Source: Pseudotamlana haliotis
GTDB taxonomy: Bacteria > Bacteroidota > Bacteroidia > Flavobacteriales > Flavobacteriaceae
DNA: 64,000 nt
Direction of reading: 5' to 3'
Assembly: GCF_008806375.1 (NCBI RefSeq)
Contig: NZ_WAAT01000052.1
Coordinates: forward strand, 62,001-126,000
Shown: piece by piece, positions 60,823 through 64,000 of the stretch
Position numbering within the stretch: the first letter of the stretch is position 1
Layout: every line of letters begins with the position of its first letter
Made by a program: the position numbers and the translations under genes
Notes under the pieces: model-generated
Databases searched by the model: none
Told to the model about the DNA's origin: nothing
Seen by the model: the letters and a program-made list of their open reading frames with translations, nothing else

Positions 60823-61662
60823 TTATTTTAAGAATTTTACGGTGGTATCAACGACTTCTTTGAGTTGTTTTGGCATCTTAGATTCGTTCCAAGGATGCGA
60901 TGCTCCAAAGACGTGGTTGGCACCTTCAATGATTTTTAGGTGACTATCAGGTTTCCATTTTTGAAGGTTTTTTGCTTCTTCTATTAAAACACTGGTGTCT
61001 TCATCACCATGAATTATCAGTAAAGGTTTGTTCAAATTTGAAACGGCGCGTTTTATATTCAGGCGGGTTTCATGGGCTTTAAAATCTTTGTAAAACTGAT
61101 AAAAATGCGGCATTTGTTGTTTGGTTCTGCCGTTTTCAACATATTTTACCCCTTCTTTTTGCCACAGTTCTGAATCTCCTGAAATGGGGTAGCGATTACC
61201 GTAATCACTAACTCCAGCCAAGCTGATGACTTTTTTTATGCGATCGTCTTCCTTAGCAGTAATAGAAACAATTCCGCCAGCACGACTATGCCCCATAAGG
61301 TTAATTTTATTAAGGTCTAGCTCACCTTTATAATCAGTGTTTGTAGTAATCCAATCTAAAACACTTTTTAAATCGTCTAATTCTTTTGTGTAATTATTGT
61401 TTCCAAAAGCCTCTAAATCTGGAAAATCTATGGGTTGTTCTGGGGTTCCGCCGTTATAGGCGAAATTAAATTTTATAAAAAAGAAGCCCGCTTCCGCGAA
61501 AGCGTTTGCCATAAGATTCCAAGCGCCCCAATCTTTAAAACCTTTGTAACCGTGACAAAAAATAAGCACGGGTTTTGGACTGTTGTTTTCGGTAAAAAAC
61601 ACATCGGTGACTATGGGTTTATTGTGTTTTCCAGGTATTAGAATGTTCTTTTTTATGTTCAT
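60823..61662 (-). CDS. Alpha/beta hydrolase (dienelactone-hydrolase-like)
   Basis: The product of about 279 residues has the oxyanion region LIFCHGYKGFKDWG, the nucleophile elbow GHSRAGG (Ser near residue 126), LLIIHGDEDTSV for the acid and GANHVFG for the histidine. The start was set at MNIKKN; an earlier in-frame ATG (61701) lies inside the upstream gene. A palindromic GCTTTCGCGGAAGC encodes part of NAFAEAG. Substrate unknown. Confidence 0.85.
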   Translation of the reverse strand: MNIKKNILIPGKHNKPIVTDVFFTENNSPKPVLIFCHGYKGFKDWGAWNLMANAFAEAGFFFIKFNFAYNGGTPEQPIDFPDLEAFGNNNYTKELDDLKSVLDWITTNTDYKGELDLNKINLMGHSRAGGIVSITAKEDDRIKKVISLAGVSDYGNRYPISGDSELWQKEGVKYVENGRTKQQMPHFYQFYKDFKAHETRLNIKRAVSNLNKPLLIIHGDEDTSVLIEEAKNLQKWKPDSHLKIIEGANHVFGASHPWNESKMPKQLKEVVDTTVKFLK

Positions 61663-61663
61663 A

Positions 61664-64000
61664 CTACAGTTCTTTTTCGGTGAAATCGGTATTTGGGTCA
61701 CAAATTTCTATGATGAGAGTCTTTAATTCTGCTTCAAATGCTTCAATGGTTTCTTCTGAAATCAAGGTGTTTTTTGTACGACTTCCAAGTTCTTTTTTTG
61801 AGAATTTTAAAAAGCCAGAACTTAAATTTTTAAAGGATATGATGCCCGCTTCAAGAGGTAATGTTAGGGCTCCCGATTGCTGCATCATATAAGCATAGGT
61901 TAAAACCTGAAAGCTTTTGCTGTATTTTTTATAGTCTGTGGTTAGGTCTTCCCAACCTTCAACTTGTACTTGGTTTTGTTCTACTTTTCCTGTTTTATAA
62001 TCTATAATTCTCATGACACCATTGCATTCATCTACCCGGTCAACTTTTCCTCGTAATCGTACTGGAAAATCAAGCTCAGGGATGTTTACTAGTACATCAT
62101 TATCGGCTTCAATGGCAACGATTTTAATTTTATTTCCTGCTTTTAGGCTATTGATTTCTAAATCTAAGAAATTTAAAACATAACGCTTGGCGATTTCTGA
62201 AATGATGAGGTTCTTACCTTTAGTAATGTCACCTTCTTTGTATTCTTCTTTAAAGTGGTGGGATACACGCTCCTCAATTTTAGATTTTAAAGCATTAATG
62301 ATATCTATAGTGATAAAAGCGTTTTCTAGCGGCTTGTAAAAGTCTTCTAGCGTGTTGTGAACAACAGTTCCTAGGGTGTTTGCCGCAACAGTTTCTTCAA
62401 CATCGTTATGGTCTTTAATTTTTAAAATTTTCTGATAATAGAAATCAATAGGGTTGCGCATGTAATTGGTTAGCGATGATGGCGAGAACCCTTGACCCGC
62501 TAATTTGGTTAGGTCAGCGCATAATTCTGGGGTTTTCTTTATAACCTTGAGCTTTTGCTCTATAATAGGCACTTGGGGCGCTATAATATGTTGCTGGATG
62601 TTATGTATGTCTTCAAGTTCCAATTGTGTAATAAATCTACTTTTTTCACCTGCGGTGAGGACGTCGGCTTCAGTATTGTAAAGAATATAGACATTTTTAG
62701 CGCGCTTTAATAAACGGTAAAAGTGATAGGTGTAAACCGCGTCCTTTTCCTTGTAAGTGGGTAATTTGTTTTCAAGTTTTACATCATAAGGAATAAACGA
62801 ATTGTTACTTTTTCCTGAAGGTAAAACACCTTCATTAACCGAAGATATGATGACGGTTTCAAAATCTAAAACACGTGATTCTAACATCCCCATGACCTGT
62901 AAGCCTTCTAAGGGTTCGCCTTGAAAATCTAAAGATTCTGAACTTAATAGTTCGTTGTAAATGCTATGCAAGGTCGAAACGTCTTTAATATGCTTATGAG
63001 TGTCATTTAAACTGATAAGTTCATTGAAAAGTTCGTTAAAGCGGAATAAATACTCCAAAGCAAGTTTGTCAGCTTCGGTATTGGCGTTCAAACAGGCTTT
63101 AATGGCCAGTATGAGCTTTGTGCAGTTGTTTAAGGCTTGGTTGATACTAGTATTCCAGTTTGAAAACAAAAATTCGATAACCTCTGAAGCAGGCTCGGCA
63201 ATTTGTTTCAATCGCGAAACACTTAAATACACCAAGTTATTGCTGTCTATAGTTTCAATGAGTTTCGTGGCATAATCGGTATCATCAAGAAGAAATAAGG
63301 GCCTTATAAACTGATGCGATATGATTTTTGTAAGGTCCTTGAAATAGAAGGACTTCGAGCTTGTTTTGTGAAGGCGAAATAAATCTTCAAATAATGATGC
63401 TAATGGAATGGATTTTAACGGAAAACCCATTGTGATGTTTAAAGCCTTAATGCTGTTCGGTATCGAATTGAGTACAGGAATAAGTAGATTTTCATCGCCT
63501 AAAACTACAGCTGTATTTTCTAAGTGATTATTTTCTTTCTGTAAATCCTTTAAAATGGTCCCTATGTATTTAGCTTGGCCGATATTTTTGGGAATGCCAT
63601 ATACAGATATATTCTTAGAGTCAGTATAGTTATTAGTAATCCATTGGAATGGGTTGGTGTTAAAGTAATTCCAATTGGTTTTATGCTGCCTTGTAAATAG
63701 GGCAGCATCATGTAGTTTGTTTTCAAAGAACACTTTATCGATGTCCCAGTAAATTTTAGCCAAACCATGATCTAGAAGGTCTTGAATAATGATTTCTTCA
63801 GCGGTATTTAGGGCATTAAAACCTAAAAATACATGTTGAGTTTTATTGTTGTTTTGGATATAGGTTTTTACTTGAGCGGCGGCTTCTCTATAAATGAGGC
63901 CTTGATATCCCCAATTATTTTTAATAAGGTGTTTTGTGAAGTGTTTGTAGTAATCAAAGAGCTTATTCCAGAAGGCTAAATAGTTTTTAACGAACTCTGT
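61664..64000 (-). CDS. PD-(D/E)XK nuclease family protein, AddB-like (5' end outside window)
   Basis: The frame stays open to the window edge, so at least 779 residues are visible and the N-terminus is missing; the internal TTG at 63763 is not the real start. The C-terminal part (about the last 270 residues) has the RecB-type nuclease with the motif IIDYKTGKVEQNQVQVEGW and a YMRNPIDFYYQKILKIKD entry region, as in AddB. The upstream part resembles an inactivated helicase. It is likely one subunit of a double-strand-break repair nuclease, whose AddA partner would lie upstream. Confidence 0.85.
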   Translation of the reverse strand, partial: TEFVKNYLAFWNKLFDYYKHFTKHLIKNNWGYQGLIYREAAAQVKTYIQNNNKTQHVFLGFNALNTAEEIIIQDLLDHGLAKIYWDIDKVFFENKLHDAALFTRQHKTNWNYFNTNPFQWITNNYTDSKNISVYGIPKNIGQAKYIGTILKDLQKENNHLENTAVVLGDENLLIPVLNSIPNSIKALNITMGFPLKSIPLASLFEDLFRLHKTSSKSFYFKDLTKIISHQFIRPLFLLDDTDYATKLIETIDSNNLVYLSVSRLKQIAEPASEVIEFLFSNWNTSINQALNNCTKLILAIKACLNANTEADKLALEYLFRFNELFNELISLNDTHKHIKDVSTLHSIYNELLSSESLDFQGEPLEGLQVMGMLESRVLDFETVIISSVNEGVLPSGKSNNSFIPYDVKLENKLPTYKEKDAVYTYHFYRLLKRAKNVYILYNTEADVLTAGEKSRFITQLELEDIHNIQQHIIAPQVPIIEQKLKVIKKTPELCADLTKLAGQGFSPSSLTNYMRNPIDFYYQKILKIKDHNDVEETVAANTLGTVVHNTLEDFYKPLENAFITIDIINALKSKIEERVSHHFKEEYKEGDITKGKNLIISEIAKRYVLNFLDLEINSLKAGNKIKIVAIEADNDVLVNIPELDFPVRLRGKVDRVDECNGVMRIIDYKTGKVEQNQVQVEGWEDLTTDYKKYSKSFQVLTYAYMMQQSGALTLPLEAGIISFKNLSSGFLKFSKKELGSRTKNTLISEETIEAFEAELKTLIIEICDPNTDFTEKEL

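Noticed and set aside
61664-63763. TTG at 63763 as start of the nuclease gene
   Set aside because: The frame remains open to the window edge with protein-like sequence, so the gene is cut by the window and this TTG is internal.

Overview
The window reads as chromosome from a marine-type member of the Flavobacteriaceae (Bacteroidota). Supporting signs are an AT-rich sequence, a SprE/PorW gliding and type IX secretion lipoprotein, an atp operon without the beta and epsilon genes, a DUF4292 lipoprotein, HU-CCDC81/SPOR, a flexirubin-type tyrosine ammonia-lyase locus, and promoters of the Bacteroidota form TTTG-N17..23-TAnnTTTG. I saw no tRNA, rRNA, CRISPR array or insertion sequence.

Layout. 1-9.3 kb: end of an unknown gene, sprE, a bactofilin, then atpZ-like, a small membrane protein and atpB-E-F-H-A-G. 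9.4-16.5 kb: a flippase, dUTPase, sugar-phosphate nucleotidyltransferase, TPR protein, DUF4292 lipoprotein and EnvC-like factor (cell envelope). 16.9-25.4 kb: a large arylsulfatase lipoprotein and housekeeping genes (acyl-CoA thioesterase, DUF502, HU/SPOR, dprA, trpS, a GlsB-like gene with a damaged start, plsC). 25.5-30.7 kb: an uronate/mannonate catabolic unit (SSS transporter, Gfo/Idh/MocA oxidoreductase, ManD dehydratase, GntR regulator) with tandem UxuR-like operators. 30.9-36.8 kb: a probable copper-acquisition operon (Cys-rich small protein, Met/His-rich lipoprotein, TonB receptor, MbnP, MbnH). 36.8-51.0 kb: a 14-kb minus-strand biosynthetic cluster built around tyrosine ammonia-lyase, ketoreductase, ketosynthase and ACP, with a glycosyltransferase, a trifunctional MMPL/acyltransferase protein, FAD oxidoreductase, cupin-like, C45 and AMP-ligase genes. 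51.3-54.9 kb: a secreted protein and an arsenic operon (arsR, DUF6428, arsC, ACR3). 55.1-59.1 kb: envelope-stress-type small proteins, an XRE regulator and several unknown small genes. 59.1-64.0 kb: glpD, an alpha/beta hydrolase and a PD-(D/E)XK nuclease cut by the window edge.

The most unusual thing seen is a set of four promoters between 51.9 and 59.0 kb. Each carries the inverted repeat GACAY-N3-RTGTC followed by GC, and in all four exactly 21 nt separate the 16-nt element from a perfect TAnnTTTG -7 box. None has the usual TTTG at -33. They sit ahead of a 42-aa single-helix membrane protein with its own terminator, a two-gene unknown operon, a two-gene small-protein operon divergent from the XRE regulator, and a stretch of about 135 nt with no real ORF that ends in a terminator (a candidate sRNA). 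This looks like a small undescribed regulon, with the XRE protein as a candidate but unproven regulator.
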